DNA of 64,000 nt, taken from positions 62,001-126,000 of the forward strand of contig CAYNRE010000026.1 of NCBI GenBank assembly GCA_964399535.1, given 5' to 3'. The notes below the pieces were generated by a model, which saw only the letters and a program-made list of their open reading frames with translations, was not told where the DNA came from and ran no database searches. The stretch comes from CAYNRE01 sp964399535. GTDB lineage: Bacteria > Planctomycetota > Planctomycetia > Pirellulales > CAYNRE01. Position 1 is the first letter of the stretch; each line of letters opens with the position of its first letter. Below are positions 54,201 through 63,759 of the stretch, one piece after another. The translations under genes and the position numbers were made by a program.

Positions 54201-54363
54201 GCCTCCTCACCAGAATTTGTGGGTGAATTCTGGCTCGGGGAGCGACCCAAGTTGGTGGTAGAGGGCAATTTCGAGCGCTTTGTTGACGGCGTTTCAATGT
54301 GGCGGCGCCGGGCGGTCGAATTTGGTGGCGCTAAGAGGTTGAGGGTCTCCCAGGTTACTGAGG

Positions 54364-54784
54364 TTGTGTCGCGGCAGAGATCACGTCGAGGGCATGCCGC
54401 GGTTGCGGAGCGACAACTGCAGTGGCTACATCTCGCGCGAGTTCCGCGCGGTGCTCGACGAAAACGGCCTGGGGCATCAGAGGATCAAACCGCATTGCCC
54501 CGAGGAGAGCGGGATCATCGAGCGTTCGAACCGGACGCTCCGCGAGGCCCTGGAGGGAGAGGATCTGAGGGACCTCTAGCAGGGCCCGCGACGAGCTGGT
54601 GCAGATCGTCGCCTGGTACAACAGCGGGCGATTGCATGCAGCGTTTGGCTACCTGCGGCCGATCGATTATCACCGGGGCGCCCCGGCGACGCTGCACGAA
54701 GCCCGCCGCCATCGGCGGCGTGAACAGAACCTGAAGCTGCAGCGGCCCATGCTGCCGCTGGAGACGCGCGAAGGTCGTTGCTAA
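54364..54784 (+). pseudogene. IS3-family transposase, frameshifted
   Basis: The first part reads LRSDNCSGYISREFRAVLDE, QRIKPHCPEESGIIERSNR, then stops at 54579. The second frame continues IVAWYNSGRLHAAFGYLRP and ends HRRREQNLKLQRPMLPLE. These are the integrase core and C-terminus of an IS3-family OrfB. A frameshift near 54578 and the loss of the N-terminus make it inactive. The same tail lies at 46864-46990 in inverted orientation. Confidence 0.75.
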
Positions 54785-54824
54785 CAGCCGCCCGGCCGAT
54801 CTGTCTCGGAGCGGGTGAAACAAT

Positions 54825-56132
54825 TCACTCGACGCGATTACGGGGCTTTCGCCTACGGCCCTGGGGAGCAAACTTCTGCACGGTGGTGCGCACCCCTTCG
54901 ACCAACAGTTCGACTTCCTCCGGAGTGTTATAGAAATAGAAACTGGCCCGCGTGCTGGCCGTGATGCCCAGCAAAGCGTGCAGTGGTTGCGCGCAGTGGT
55001 GCCCTGCGCGAACGGCCACGCCGAATCGGTCGTTGAGAACCTGGGCGAAGTCGTGGGCATGGATCGGCTCGAATACGAAGCTCACGAGGCCCGCGCGGTG
55101 CTCCGGCGTCGGACCGAGGATTCGCAGGCCAGGTATTTGCGACAGGGAGGCGTAGGCGAACGAGTTAAGTGCGCATTCATGGCGACCGATGGCTTCCAGG
55201 CCGATCCGCTCAAGGTAGTCGATCGCCGCAGCAAGGCCGATCGCAGGAACGATCGGCGGAGTTCCGGCCTCGAACTTCGCGGGCAGCGCGGCTGGGGTGA
55301 AGTGGTCGAGCCACACCTCGTCGATCATGCTGCCGCCGCCGAGAAACGGGGGCATGGCGTCGAGCAGCGCCTCTTTGCCGTACAGCACTCCGACGCCCGA
55401 AGGTCCCAGCATTTTGTGCCCGCTGAAGGCCAAGAAGTCGACGTCGAGGTCTCGTACGTTCGTGGGAAAGTGGGGAACGCTTTGCGCCGCGTCGACGAGC
55501 ACAACGGCGCCGGCGGCGTGCGCCTTTGCCACGATTTGGGCGATTGGGTTGATCGTGCCGAGTGTATTCGAAGCAGCCGAGACGGCGACTAATTTTGTGC
55601 GATCCGAGAGCAAATGCTCAAACGCGGCTAGGTCGAGCAGGCCGCCGTCGGTTAACGGAACGTAGCGAAGGATCGCACCGGTTCGGACCGCGGCCTGCTG
55701 CCAGGGGACCAGGTTCGAGTGATGCTCAAGGACGGTCAGGAGCACCTCGTCGCCGGGCCTCAGGTTCGCTGCGCCCCAACTGTGGGCGACGGTATTGATC
55801 GCAGCCGTCGTACCCTGAGTGAAGATAACCTCGTGCGACCTGGCGGCGCCGATGAATCGTTGCACAACGGCGCGCGCTCGCTCGTACTGCTCGGTGCTCG
55901 ATTCACTAAGGGCATGGATGCCGCGGTGGACGTTGGCGTAGGTCCGCTCATAAACGCCGCTGACGGCCTCGATTACCTGCCGCGGCCGCTGAGTGCTGGC
56001 CGCGTTGTCGAGGTAGACCAGCGCAAGGCCCGGGCCAACTTCCTCACTTAATACGGGGAAGTCGTTGCGCAACGTCGCTGGCACCAGGGAGGCATGATCG
56101 ATCGGCGCGGTTTGGAAGTTCGACACGTCCAC
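54825..56132 (-). CDS. sufS: Cysteine desulfurase SufS
   Basis: SufS is a PLP-dependent enzyme that takes sulfur from cysteine for Fe-S cluster building. The 435-residue protein has the PLP-Lys region FSGHKMLGPSGVG, the active Cys in RAGHHCAQPLH, and an N-terminal LDNAASTQRP. The start is a GTG at 56132; another GTG two codons on is possible. It follows sufU on the same strand. SufS-SufU pairs supply clusters, and the Nxr and Rieske proteins need many of them. Confidence 0.93.
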   Translation of the reverse strand: MDVSNFQTAPIDHASLVPATLRNDFPVLSEEVGPGLALVYLDNAASTQRPRQVIEAVSGVYERTYANVHRGIHALSESSTEQYERARAVVQRFIGAARSHEVIFTQGTTAAINTVAHSWGAANLRPGDEVLLTVLEHHSNLVPWQQAAVRTGAILRYVPLTDGGLLDLAAFEHLLSDRTKLVAVSAASNTLGTINPIAQIVAKAHAAGAVVLVDAAQSVPHFPTNVRDLDVDFLAFSGHKMLGPSGVGVLYGKEALLDAMPPFLGGGSMIDEVWLDHFTPAALPAKFEAGTPPIVPAIGLAAAIDYLERIGLEAIGRHECALNSFAYASLSQIPGLRILGPTPEHRAGLVSFVFEPIHAHDFAQVLNDRFGVAVRAGHHCAQPLHALLGITASTRASFYFYNTPEEVELLVEGVRTTVQKFAPQGRRRKPRNRVE

Positions 56133-56225
56133 CTGGACCGCGCAAACGCGCGGAGCTCGCGGGATGATTGGTCCCCATCAACGAATGGCCGCGATGCGCT
56201 TCAACAAGCGATGCCTTCTCCGCGG

Positions 56226-56621
56226 CTATTGGGGTTCGTTTTCAATCGGCGAATGAATGGCCGATTGCAGCACCCTCCAAGACAGTAGGCAACATTTCTG
56301 CCGATTCGGTGTCAGCCGAGGGCCGTAAAGCTTCAGCATCGCCTCGGCCGTAAAACCCTTCACCTCGTCGACCGTCTTGCCGAGCATCGTTTCGATCAAC
56401 ATCGACGCGGAAGCTAAACTGATAACACAGCCCTGGCCATCGAAGTAGGCATTGAGAATCGTGCCTGCGTCATCCACGAGCAACTCGATCCGAACCACGT
56501 CGCCGCACAGCGGATTCTTATCCTCATGGGCGTGGGTCGCCTCGGCAAGGTGGCCCCGATGGAACGGATCCTCGTAATGATCGAGGATGTGCTCCTGGTA
56601 GAGTTCTTCGTGAGAGGCCAT
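56226..56621 (-). CDS. sufU: Iron-sulfur cluster scaffold/sulfur acceptor SufU
   Basis: The 131-residue protein has the three conserved Cys of SufU/IscU: NPLCGD, GQGCVIS and RQKCCLLSW. It starts with MASHEELYQEHILDHYEDP, typical of SufU. The ORF opens upstream at 56744, but only the ATG at 56621 fits the family. It probably accepts sulfur from SufS, its downstream partner 93 bp away on the same strand. Fe-S assembly, cytoplasmic. Confidence 0.9.
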   Translation of the reverse strand: MASHEELYQEHILDHYEDPFHRGHLAEATHAHEDKNPLCGDVVRIELLVDDAGTILNAYFDGQGCVISLASASMLIETMLGKTVDEVKGFTAEAMLKLYGPRLTPNRQKCCLLSWRVLQSAIHSPIENEPQ

Positions 56622-56818
56622 CGGCGGCGGGCCATGCGGGGCGGGGCAAGAGCCGTCCAGGGCGGGCAGCGCGCGTGCTCGGATCCCCTCCCTGGAACGC
56701 GACGTTTCGGACTTTAGTCTAGAAAGCGTGCCTTGCGGTAGCAAGGGAGGGCCCCCTATCGGCTGCGATCACCGGCCAGTTTTCCAGGCATCGCCGAACT
56801 AGGTAGTTCCTTAACCGT

Positions 56819-57600
56819 TCACACCCCGGGCAGGAGTGACGGCGTGGATTGGCCGGCGAAGTGGGCTTGGATGGCGGCGGTCAGGTATTCGAAGGTGCAC
56901 TTCGATTGGCGGTGGCAGTTTTCCACGACGGTCGGAATCGTCTCGACGACGCGGCTGCCCGCGGCGCTTTGCCTGCCGAACGACAACTTTCGCCAGATGA
57001 ATGCCGGAGGTAGCGCCCGTTCGCTGGCATTGTTGGTCGGCTCGACCCTCTCGACCTCGAAGAACGTTTACAACGAGTCACGATGATCGTAAAGCGGCTA
57101 GCACATTTCTCGCAGTTTCTTGTTGCCGCTGAACACACCGCGCAGCAGCAAGGCGTCGATCTTTCGGCGGATCGGTTGCCTCAAGCGTTCGAACCCATGG
57201 CGGGCGATGGTTCCATCGCGCGAGTGTGCCCAGTGTCGAGAGAATTTCTGTTTGAGACGCATCAGGTCGCGTACCAGGCGTTTCACCTGGTGATCCGGAT
57301 GATCGATCAAGGCCTGAAAATCGCGCTTCAAATGGGCCGAGCACCACTGCGGTCGGCCGATTCTCGAGTTTATCTTGGCCCGATAGCAGTTCACCACTCC
57401 AGCAAACGTGTCCGGGAACAGTTCCTCAAGCACGGTGGCGGCCCACGTCGTCCGCAACGTGAAAACCCTGTACGTGCGAGTGACAAACGTCCATAACCAA
57501 CTCTCTTGTCGGGCTTCTTTAGTCGGCGATTTGTCCATGCCCCGTACCGGTTCGGTCCGCAACTCGTCGATGAGGTCCTGACAACGGGGCTGCAGTGCGG
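56819..57600 (-). pseudogene. IS66-family transposase, two stop codons
   Basis: The minus-strand frame reads QESWLWTFVTRTYRVFTLR, ELFPDTFAGVVNCYRAKI, QWCSAHLKRDFQALIDHPD, and the C-terminal EPTNNASERALPPAFIWRK. This is the DDE domain of IS66 TnpC. One frame is kept throughout, but stop codons interrupt it after KKLREMC and HRDSL, and the N-terminus is missing. Confidence 0.8.
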
Positions 57601-57718
57601 CCGTCGCCTAAGCTTGCGGTTCTTCGGTAAACTTCGTGGGTGGAGCGGCTGACGCAGATGCCTGGGGGTTGGCGCCTGGTGGCTCAAGCTCCTCTAGCTC
57701 GGGCTCGCAGGCAGGAGG
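57600..57718 (-). pseudogene. C-terminal remnant of the gene shared with 46744
   Basis: The minus-strand frame reads ACEPELEELEPPGANPQ, then ASASAAPPTKFTEEPQA and a stop. This copy is still open and aligns codon by codon with 46744-46857. Upstream it continues as AEAEQALDDARDQKRGQG, to about 57780, then the second arm shared with 46975-47098. Family unknown. Confidence 0.55.
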
Positions 57719-58118
57719 GGCGCCCTGCCCGCGCTTCTGGTCGCGAGCGTCGTCAAGGGCCTGCTCAGCCTCGGCGGGGCGAGCGACGCACGGCGACGGC
57801 GAAGCGAGTGGCAGGGCTGGGAGACCGTTTTACGTTGGAAGTGGCCTGCTCGAAGCCCCTCGGCCGTCACCATCGCCTCGGCCCGTCACTCGCTTGCGGG
57901 CCGTGGCGCGGTGTTCGAAAGCGAGGTCGAGGTGGCGGGGCGCTACCCCCACCTTAATCAAGGAACCGGCGAGCCTGAGCCGAGTGCCACATGGCAATGC
58001 AGGACTTACCCACTAATCATCTCTCCAGCACCAGGCAGTCAACGCCGCAGGGAGCGCCGGGGAACTTCGGTAGCTGCGATGATTCACGAAAATCACCGAA
58101 GAACCCCTTTTTCGCGGG
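57719..58118. other. Decayed sequence left of the last element
   Basis: Continues the remnant gene and the arm shared with 46975-47098 to about 57900. Beyond that I see no gene; a stretch around 58080-58118 leads into copy C of the small-ORF module. Confidence 0.45.
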
Positions 58119-58360
58119 GAGGCCCTGCTCGGTGTCACCAACCTCGACCCCCTGCGGCTGGAGGAGTTGCTTTCACACCCCGCAGAAGCGGCTATGGCTA
58201 CACAACCTCACCTCACAAGCGAAAAACGGGGATCCCGTAGCCAGGGGGGGGCGCCCAGGGGGAGGGGGGGTTAAATCTCTAGCGGCGTTTCGAGCACCCC
58301 ATACGCCCTCTAGGCGCGCACAGAATTTCACGGGTTAGCGCGCGGGGTTCTCGGTTTTGT
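58119..58360 (+). repeat. Small-ORF module, copy C, at the left edge of the replicon-like element
   Basis: The frame 58119-58274 reads EALLGVTNLDPLRLEELLS and HPAEAAMATQ, matching copies A and B but without a start. The tail GCGCCCAGGGG, AATCTCT and CACAGAATTTCACGGGTTAG is shared with copy B. Confidence 0.6.
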
Positions 58361-59032
58361 TACACCACCCGGCGGAGGGTGGTTGGCCCCAGGCAGCGAC
58401 CACGCGAAGCGGTCGAGCGACGCCCGGCGACTCGACGTAACCCCTTAAGTCTCAAAATGAGAATGGGTCCCCCGGGAGGGGAGGGGGAGGGGCCTGCGGG
58501 TTGCGACCCGCGCGAAGCTTGCGGCTAGCAAACAAAATTTGGGTACCCCCCCCTCCCCCACCGCGCCCGCAACTCGATCGAGGTGCGGCAGGCTCGAACC
58601 CTTAGCCCAATTGTGGACAGCGGCAAGCTCGGACCCAGCAACCAAGCGGGCAATTCCGCGGCGGGCCGCGGGTCCTGTCCGGGGGTGGGGCACCATGGCG
58701 GCCCCTAAGTTGTTCGCGTCCGGGCGCGCGCAAAAGTGTGAAGCGCTTCTTCTTCACACCTGTTTTTCGGGCGGGTAGATGCAGGCCGATTGCATCTAGG
58801 GGGGGCCAGGGGACGGGCGCGGCTGGCAAGACCTGGGGCATGGCAGGGGCAAGGGGCACCGTCGAAATTGGCGCCGCGGTGCTCGACAATTCTCCACCCG
58901 CGCCATAGATTCCGGCTCTCGGGACGGTTGCTGCGATGGCCATCGCGGCGGCCAAGCGGGCCCGGCCGGTTGCGCGTTTCCATCCTTTCGCGCGGCCGGC
59001 CTGGCTCGGCCCGTTGCTACAAGGATGGATTC
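58361..59032. other. Noncoding leader of the element
   Basis: 672 bp of GC-rich sequence with polypurine/polypyrimidine runs (58470-58560) and one terminator hairpin (58736-58759). The next gene's promoter should lie in the last 150 bp. No gene recognised. Confidence 0.5.
58736..58759 (+). terminator. Hairpin terminator
   Basis: An 8-bp stem GTGTGAAG/CTTCACAC with an 8-nt loop, followed by CTGTTTTT. A good Rho-independent shape on the plus strand. Confidence 0.65.
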
Positions 59033-60613
59033 ATGGCGACTACTGCGCCAGCGCCCGTTTCTCCGGCCGAAATGCTCCAACGGGCCACGGCGGCGGCTCT
59101 CGGCATGGTGGAGATTGCGCAGCACACGCACTTTCGCGCTGGCATAGGTGGCCCGGTTCCACCCGAAGTGGTAGTGCCCTGGCTGGCCGCCGTGGTCGAG
59201 CACCTAGGGGCCGCGCCGCTTCTCGACGGCGTTCGGGCGGAGATTCTGAGGGCTCGAAACGATGACAATCCGGTTCGCTGGGGCGGCCTGGCCGAATCGA
59301 CTTGGCACGACGTAGCTTTCAACTTCGGGCCGACGCTGGCTAGGGTGCTGGCCTACTCGGCTGCGGCGACGTTGCCGGCTGGCGACCAGTCAATCGACCC
59401 GACAGTACTGCAAGCCGAGGCCGACGCTATCGGCCGACGCCTGCAAGAATCGTGGCGTTCGCAACCGCTGTTCTGCGACGTGGCGGCGACCGACTTCGAG
59501 AATTTAGCCCTTGGGGTACAGCGCGAGGCCGAGCTAACTGCTCCAGGGTTGACCACCGCGGCACAACCGGCGCCCGCTGAGACTGGCGAATTGAACTGGG
59601 CCGATGAGCTGGAGATTGCCGTTCGTCTGTGCCTGGCACACTGCAACACCTTGCGGATGATCATTCAGAGCCGGGTCGATCCTGGCCTGATCGAGTTTCA
59701 CCAAAAAATGGGCAACCCGCAGGTTGCTGACGACGTAGCGGCCGTGAATCGCCAGTGCTGCATCGGAGAGGCAAAGGCTTGGGCTGACCTGGCGACCGAC
59801 TTCCGCCGGCTGCATCGAGCCTATTTCACGCTCCTGAACTATGCCAACGCGGCCGCGAGTAAAGACTTCGTCATCAATGGCCGGAAAACGTGCAGGGGTG
59901 CCGTCAGCTTCTGCCATCAATGGGCCTGGGCACTGGTCGAAGTGCTGGCCGGGGTCGATGCCCGCGCCCGCAAAAAACGCCACCCCGGCAGCGCATCGGA
60001 CGACGCTATCTCAGAACCTCTAAAAGACTTGGAGGCGGGCAGCTACTCGATTAACGCGGAAGCGGTGCTACGCCTGGGAGACGCCCCGCGCCTCGCAGCC
60101 GCGGCCCGAATGACCCCCTGGCCGACTGATGAGGAAGTTGCCGCGGTGCGCCAGGAATTGGTCAGCGAGTGCGCCTTAGTCCGACGCGAATGGAACCGCG
60201 ACCAGCGCCAGGTTGCCCAACCACTACCCCCGCCGACGGCGGAAACGCCAGGGGGCGGGAGAAACCGCGCAAGATCACGCCGGGATGAATTCAATCAACT
60301 CGCCAGGGACTACTTACGCACACACGCGACACCCGAGCATAAGGTGACGGTAACGGAATTGAGAGAAGCGATTGGTTGCTCCCGGGGTATTGTGCCGGAA
60401 CTCTCCGCCTGGCGGGCATACCAAGATCGGTGGAAGGAGAACCAGAAGCCCCGAACGAGCCCCCAAGCTCGGCCCCTTCCGGCGAATGACTGTCTGGCCG
60501 ACGAAACCTGCGAGGAACCCCTGGCGAAGCTTATTCGGGAGCAAGAGGCAGACGACGAAGGTAGCCCGATTGGGCGGCCGAAGGGGGTTGCGAGACAGCG
60601 AAAGCGGGCCTGA
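59033..60613 (+). CDS. Element protein with C-terminal DNA-binding-like region, unknown function
   Basis: About 526 residues from the ATG at 59033, with ribosome site AAGGA; the ORF opens at 58790. Most of it is helical with no known domain. The C-terminal 110 residues contain FNQLARDYLRTHATPEHKV and TVTELREAIGCSRGIVPELS, which look like a helix-turn-helix region, then a basic tail. It stands at the head of the plus-strand genes of the mobile element. It may be a replication or regulatory protein; not recognised further. Confidence 0.65.
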   Translation: MATTAPAPVSPAEMLQRATAAALGMVEIAQHTHFRAGIGGPVPPEVVVPWLAAVVEHLGAAPLLDGVRAEILRARNDDNPVRWGGLAESTWHDVAFNFGPTLARVLAYSAAATLPAGDQSIDPTVLQAEADAIGRRLQESWRSQPLFCDVAATDFENLALGVQREAELTAPGLTTAAQPAPAETGELNWADELEIAVRLCLAHCNTLRMIIQSRVDPGLIEFHQKMGNPQVADDVAAVNRQCCIGEAKAWADLATDFRRLHRAYFTLLNYANAAASKDFVINGRKTCRGAVSFCHQWAWALVEVLAGVDARARKKRHPGSASDDAISEPLKDLEAGSYSINAEAVLRLGDAPRLAAAARMTPWPTDEEVAAVRQELVSECALVRREWNRDQRQVAQPLPPPTAETPGGGRNRARSRRDEFNQLARDYLRTHATPEHKVTVTELREAIGCSRGIVPELSAWRAYQDRWKENQKPRTSPQARPLPANDCLADETCEEPLAKLIREQEADDEGSPIGRPKGVARQRKRA

Positions 60614-60759
60614 GATAGGAAGCGGTGCGGCGTTCACGGCCCGTTCATGAACGCGAAATTGAGGTGTTTGCCTAGTTCGCAAGTGTTTTTTCGTCGTTCG
60701 TCGTGAACGAACAGCGGTTGGTAGAGGGTGGCTCGTGTGGCCCCCGGAGAACACCAACC

Positions 60760-60984
60760 ATGAATCGTTCCGTTCCGTCTCTCGCAACCCCGGGCAAGCT
60801 CGCCGAAACGCTTGGGGTTCCGCTACACCGCGTCTTGTATGTGCTGGCAACGCGGCGGCACATCTGCCCCTCTGCCAGGGCGGGTACCCTGCGACTGTTT
60901 GACAAGCGAGCAATTGCCCAGGTACGGCACGAGCTTAACGCAATCGAGGCCCGCCGTGCCCGAAAGGGGGTGGCCCGTGACTAG
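60760..60984 (+). CDS. Small helix-turn-helix protein
   Basis: The 74-residue protein has a MerR/excisionase-like fold in TPGKLAETLGVPLHRVLYVL and LRLFDKRAIAQVRHEL. Start at the ATG at 60760, after a ribosome-site-like CCGGAGA. The next gene starts 8 bp before its stop. It probably controls or binds DNA of the element. Confidence 0.65.
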   Translation: MNRSVPSLATPGKLAETLGVPLHRVLYVLATRRHICPSARAGTLRLFDKRAIAQVRHELNAIEARRARKGVARD

Positions 60985-61204
60985 CACCCCCGTCTGGTCG
61001 AGGGCGACCCGCACCGACGCACCGCCCAAGCTGCTGCTGACACCCCGCGAGGCGGCGGCCGCCCTGGGAATCTGTGAGCGATCTTTGTGGAGCCTGGCCC
61101 GTGCTGGCAAGGTGCCCGTGGTGCGGCTGGGGCGCTCGACACGGTACCACGTTGCCGACCTGGCGAGGCTGATTGAGTCGAGCAAGGAAGGGGGTGCCGA
61201 GTGA
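60977..61204 (+). CDS. Excisionase-like helix-turn-helix protein
   Basis: A GTG start at 60977 overlaps the previous gene. The 75-residue protein carries LLTPREAAAALGICERSLW and RAGKVPVVRLGRSTRYHV, the HTH_17/excisionase pattern. It overlaps the next gene by 4 bp. Excisionase-like proteins direct site-specific recombination of integrated elements; the matching integrase is not in the window. Confidence 0.8.
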   Translation: MTSTPVWSRATRTDAPPKLLLTPREAAAALGICERSLWSLARAGKVPVVRLGRSTRYHVADLARLIESSKEGGAE

Positions 61205-63687
61205 GCACCCCCACGGATGGACTTGTCACAGCGCTGGAGCGCCACGGCTGCCAGCCCCGACGGTCGGGCTCGGGCTGGTCGGCACGGTGCCCGGCCCATG
61301 ACGACCGGCAGGCCAGTCTATCGGTCAGCGAGGGGGACGACGGGCGCTGTCTGGTCTTCTGCCATGCCGGTTGTGATACCCGGGCCATTGTCGAGGCCGT
61401 GGGGCTCTCGATGCGCGACCTAATGAGTGGCGACGGCGACACAACTTCGCGGCGCCCGATGAAAACGGGGGTTTCGTCGCCAGGCCCGACCAGAAACGGC
61501 CACGCGAGCGGTAAGCCGGCCAAGCCGCCGAACGTGTACCTTACCCGCGAGGTAGCCGCCCAAGCCCTGTCGCGGCGACTAGGGCAGCCCTCTGGCCGGT
61601 GGACCTACCACGACGCCCAGGGCGAGCCGGTTGGGATGGTGCTGCGGTGGGAGAGGGCAGACGGCAAAACCATTCGGCCCCTGGCTCGGGTCGATGGCGG
61701 CTGGGCGATTGAGGCGATGCCCGCGCCAAGGCCACTGTATCGGCTACGCGAGTTGGCGGCGGCTGACGTGGTGTTCGTGGTCGAAGGCGAGAAGTGCGCC
61801 GACGCGACCTGGTCGATTGGGCTGGTGGCCACCACGAGCGCGGGCGGTGCCATGGTGGCGGGCACAACCGGCTGGGCGCCGCTGGCCGGCAAGCAGGTTG
61901 TAATACTTCCTGACAACGACGACGCCGGGCGGCAGTACGCGGCAGACGTGGCGGGCCTGCTCGCCAAACTGGACCCTCCGGCCATCGTCAAGGTGGTCGA
62001 GCTGCCCGGCCTAGAACCGGGCGGCGACCTGGCCGACTGGCTCGACACCCACGACGGCGCCGAGCCCGAATCGCTGCGGCAGCAGATAAAGGCGCTGGCC
62101 GATGCGGCGGCGCCGTTTCCGCGCGCGTGGTCAGACGCCGAGGTTATCGCGCGGCTGCGCGACGCAGAGGCTAAGGCAACGCGGGGTGGGGTGGTCGAGG
62201 CGCCGGCTGCCGAGTTGGTGAGCCTCGCCAGCGTCGAGCCCGAGGCCGTGACCTGGCTCTGGCCCCAGCGAATCGCGCTGGGGAAGCTGACCACCATCGC
62301 AGGCGACCCGGGCCTGGGGAAATCGTTTCTCTCGCTCGACCTGGCAGCGCGAGTGTCGCGGGGCGTCCCTTGGCCCGATGGAAGCGGCCACGCCCCCCTG
62401 GGCTCGGTGGTGCTGCTCTCGGCCGAGGATGACCTGGCCGACACTATCCGGCCCAGGCTCGACGCGGCTGGTGCGGACGTGGCCCGGATTCACTCCCTGG
62501 CTGCGGTCTGTGGGGTCGACCAAAACGGCGAGTACCGGCGTGGGTTCGACCTATCGCGCGACGTGGCCCGGCTGGAGGAAGTAATTGCCGAGCTGGGCGA
62601 CTGCCGGCTGGTGGTATTCGACCCAATCAGTACGTACCTGGGGCGAACCAAGGGCAACGACAACGTCGAGGTTCGCGGAGTGCTGGCTCCGCTCACGGAG
62701 CTAGCCGGCAGACTCGGGGTGGCGGTGGTGGCCGTGTCACACCTGAGGAAGGTAGAAGGGCCGGCCATGTACCGCACCATGGGTAGCATGGCGTTCGTAG
62801 CGGCGGCCCGGGCTGCCTATGCGGTCGGTAAAGACAAAGACGACCCTACCGGCCAGCGGCGGCTGATGGCGCCGGTGAAGAACAATCTCGGCGATGACGA
62901 GACCGGCCTGGCGTACCGACTGACTGCGGCAGAGCCGGGAGGGATTCCGCACGTGGTATGGGAACCGGCGCCGGTTAGCATCAATGCCGACGATGCCCTG
63001 GCCTGGCCCCAGGGGCGACGCGGCCCCAAGCCGGAAGCCGCCGAGAGGGCCGAGACGTTCCTGCGGCGGGCCCTGGCCGAGGGGCCCCGACCAGCGACCA
63101 AGCTGATCGACGAAGCATCGGACGTTTACGGCATTTCAAAGCGAACCCTGCGGCGGGCCCATGAAGCGCTCGGGGTGGTGGCGTTCCGGGAAGTGGTCCC
63201 CGGGCCGTGGTGGTGGCGCCTGCCGGACCACGATCACCAAGACGGCCAAGAAACAGATGCGCCCTCTGATACTGAACTACTTGGCCATCTTGGCCACCTT
63301 GCGAAAAACAAGGGGGAAACCGCACTTTCTGAGGCAGGCGAGCCCAAGGCGGCCAAGTTACCGGAATATGGCCACCTGGGCCCACCCGAGCCCCGCCCAG
63401 ACCCGCGGGACGAAGCGGCCGACGAGCGTGGGGCGGCGGCCCGTAGCCCTGACGGTAGCCAGGACGGCAGCCCGGATAATCCCCAGGGAGACAGCGCCCA
63501 GGGAGGTCAGGACGATACCCAGGACAATCCCCAGGATTGCGGCGGCGGGGAGGGCCCTGCCCCCGACGCGGACCGAGGGGACAACAATCGCCAGGGCTGC
63601 GGCCCCTGGGCCCCGGCCGATCCTAACCGCCTGTTGGCCGAGGCGGCGGCCGATTGGGAGTGCGAGGCGGCCCACGACGCGGCCTGA
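61201..63687 (+). CDS. Primase/helicase-like replication ATPase
   Basis: The 828-residue protein (GTG start overlapping the upstream stop) begins with a CHC2-type zinc finger (RCPAHDDRQASLSV and CHAGCDTRAIVEAVG), then a TOPRIM-like domain (VFVVEGEKCAD and VVILPDNDDAGRQYA), then a RecA-like AAA_25 ATPase with Walker A GDPGLGKSF (about residue 370) and VVFDPISTYLG. The C-terminus is low-complexity. Such proteins start replication in plasmids, phages and integrative elements. It is the main gene of this element. Confidence 0.87.
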   Translation: MSTPTDGLVTALERHGCQPRRSGSGWSARCPAHDDRQASLSVSEGDDGRCLVFCHAGCDTRAIVEAVGLSMRDLMSGDGDTTSRRPMKTGVSSPGPTRNGHASGKPAKPPNVYLTREVAAQALSRRLGQPSGRWTYHDAQGEPVGMVLRWERADGKTIRPLARVDGGWAIEAMPAPRPLYRLRELAAADVVFVVEGEKCADATWSIGLVATTSAGGAMVAGTTGWAPLAGKQVVILPDNDDAGRQYAADVAGLLAKLDPPAIVKVVELPGLEPGGDLADWLDTHDGAEPESLRQQIKALADAAAPFPRAWSDAEVIARLRDAEAKATRGGVVEAPAAELVSLASVEPEAVTWLWPQRIALGKLTTIAGDPGLGKSFLSLDLAARVSRGVPWPDGSGHAPLGSVVLLSAEDDLADTIRPRLDAAGADVARIHSLAAVCGVDQNGEYRRGFDLSRDVARLEEVIAELGDCRLVVFDPISTYLGRTKGNDNVEVRGVLAPLTELAGRLGVAVVAVSHLRKVEGPAMYRTMGSMAFVAAARAAYAVGKDKDDPTGQRRLMAPVKNNLGDDETGLAYRLTAAEPGGIPHVVWEPAPVSINADDALAWPQGRRGPKPEAAERAETFLRRALAEGPRPATKLIDEASDVYGISKRTLRRAHEALGVVAFREVVPGPWWWRLPDHDHQDGQETDAPSDTELLGHLGHLAKNKGETALSEAGEPKAAKLPEYGHLGPPEPRPDPRDEAADERGAAARSPDGSQDGSPDNPQGDSAQGGQDDTQDNPQDCGGGEGPAPDADRGDNNRQGCGPWAPADPNRLLAEAAADWECEAAHDAA

Positions 63688-63725
63688 TCGTTGGCGGCCG
63701 CCGAGGCCACCACTCCCCCCGACCC

Positions 63726-63753
63726 TTGACGTAATGTGTATGGTATGTATACT
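63726..63753 (+). promoter_or_regulatory. Sigma-70-type promoter of hicAB
   Basis: -35 TTGACG (63726-63731), 16-bp spacer, -10 TATACT (63748-63753), 7 bp before the hicA ATG. A near-consensus promoter. A GTATGTATAC repeat overlaps the -10, possibly for HicB autoregulation. Confidence 0.75.
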
Positions 63754-63759
63754 TCCGGC

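Larger units (their letters stand above)
53399..54363. other. Decayed mobile DNA upstream of the Rieske operon
   Basis: Holds copy B of the small-ORF module and its conserved tail (53725-54200). The Rieske operon promoter should lie in 53399-53700, but no clear box was seen. No intact gene. Confidence 0.5.
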
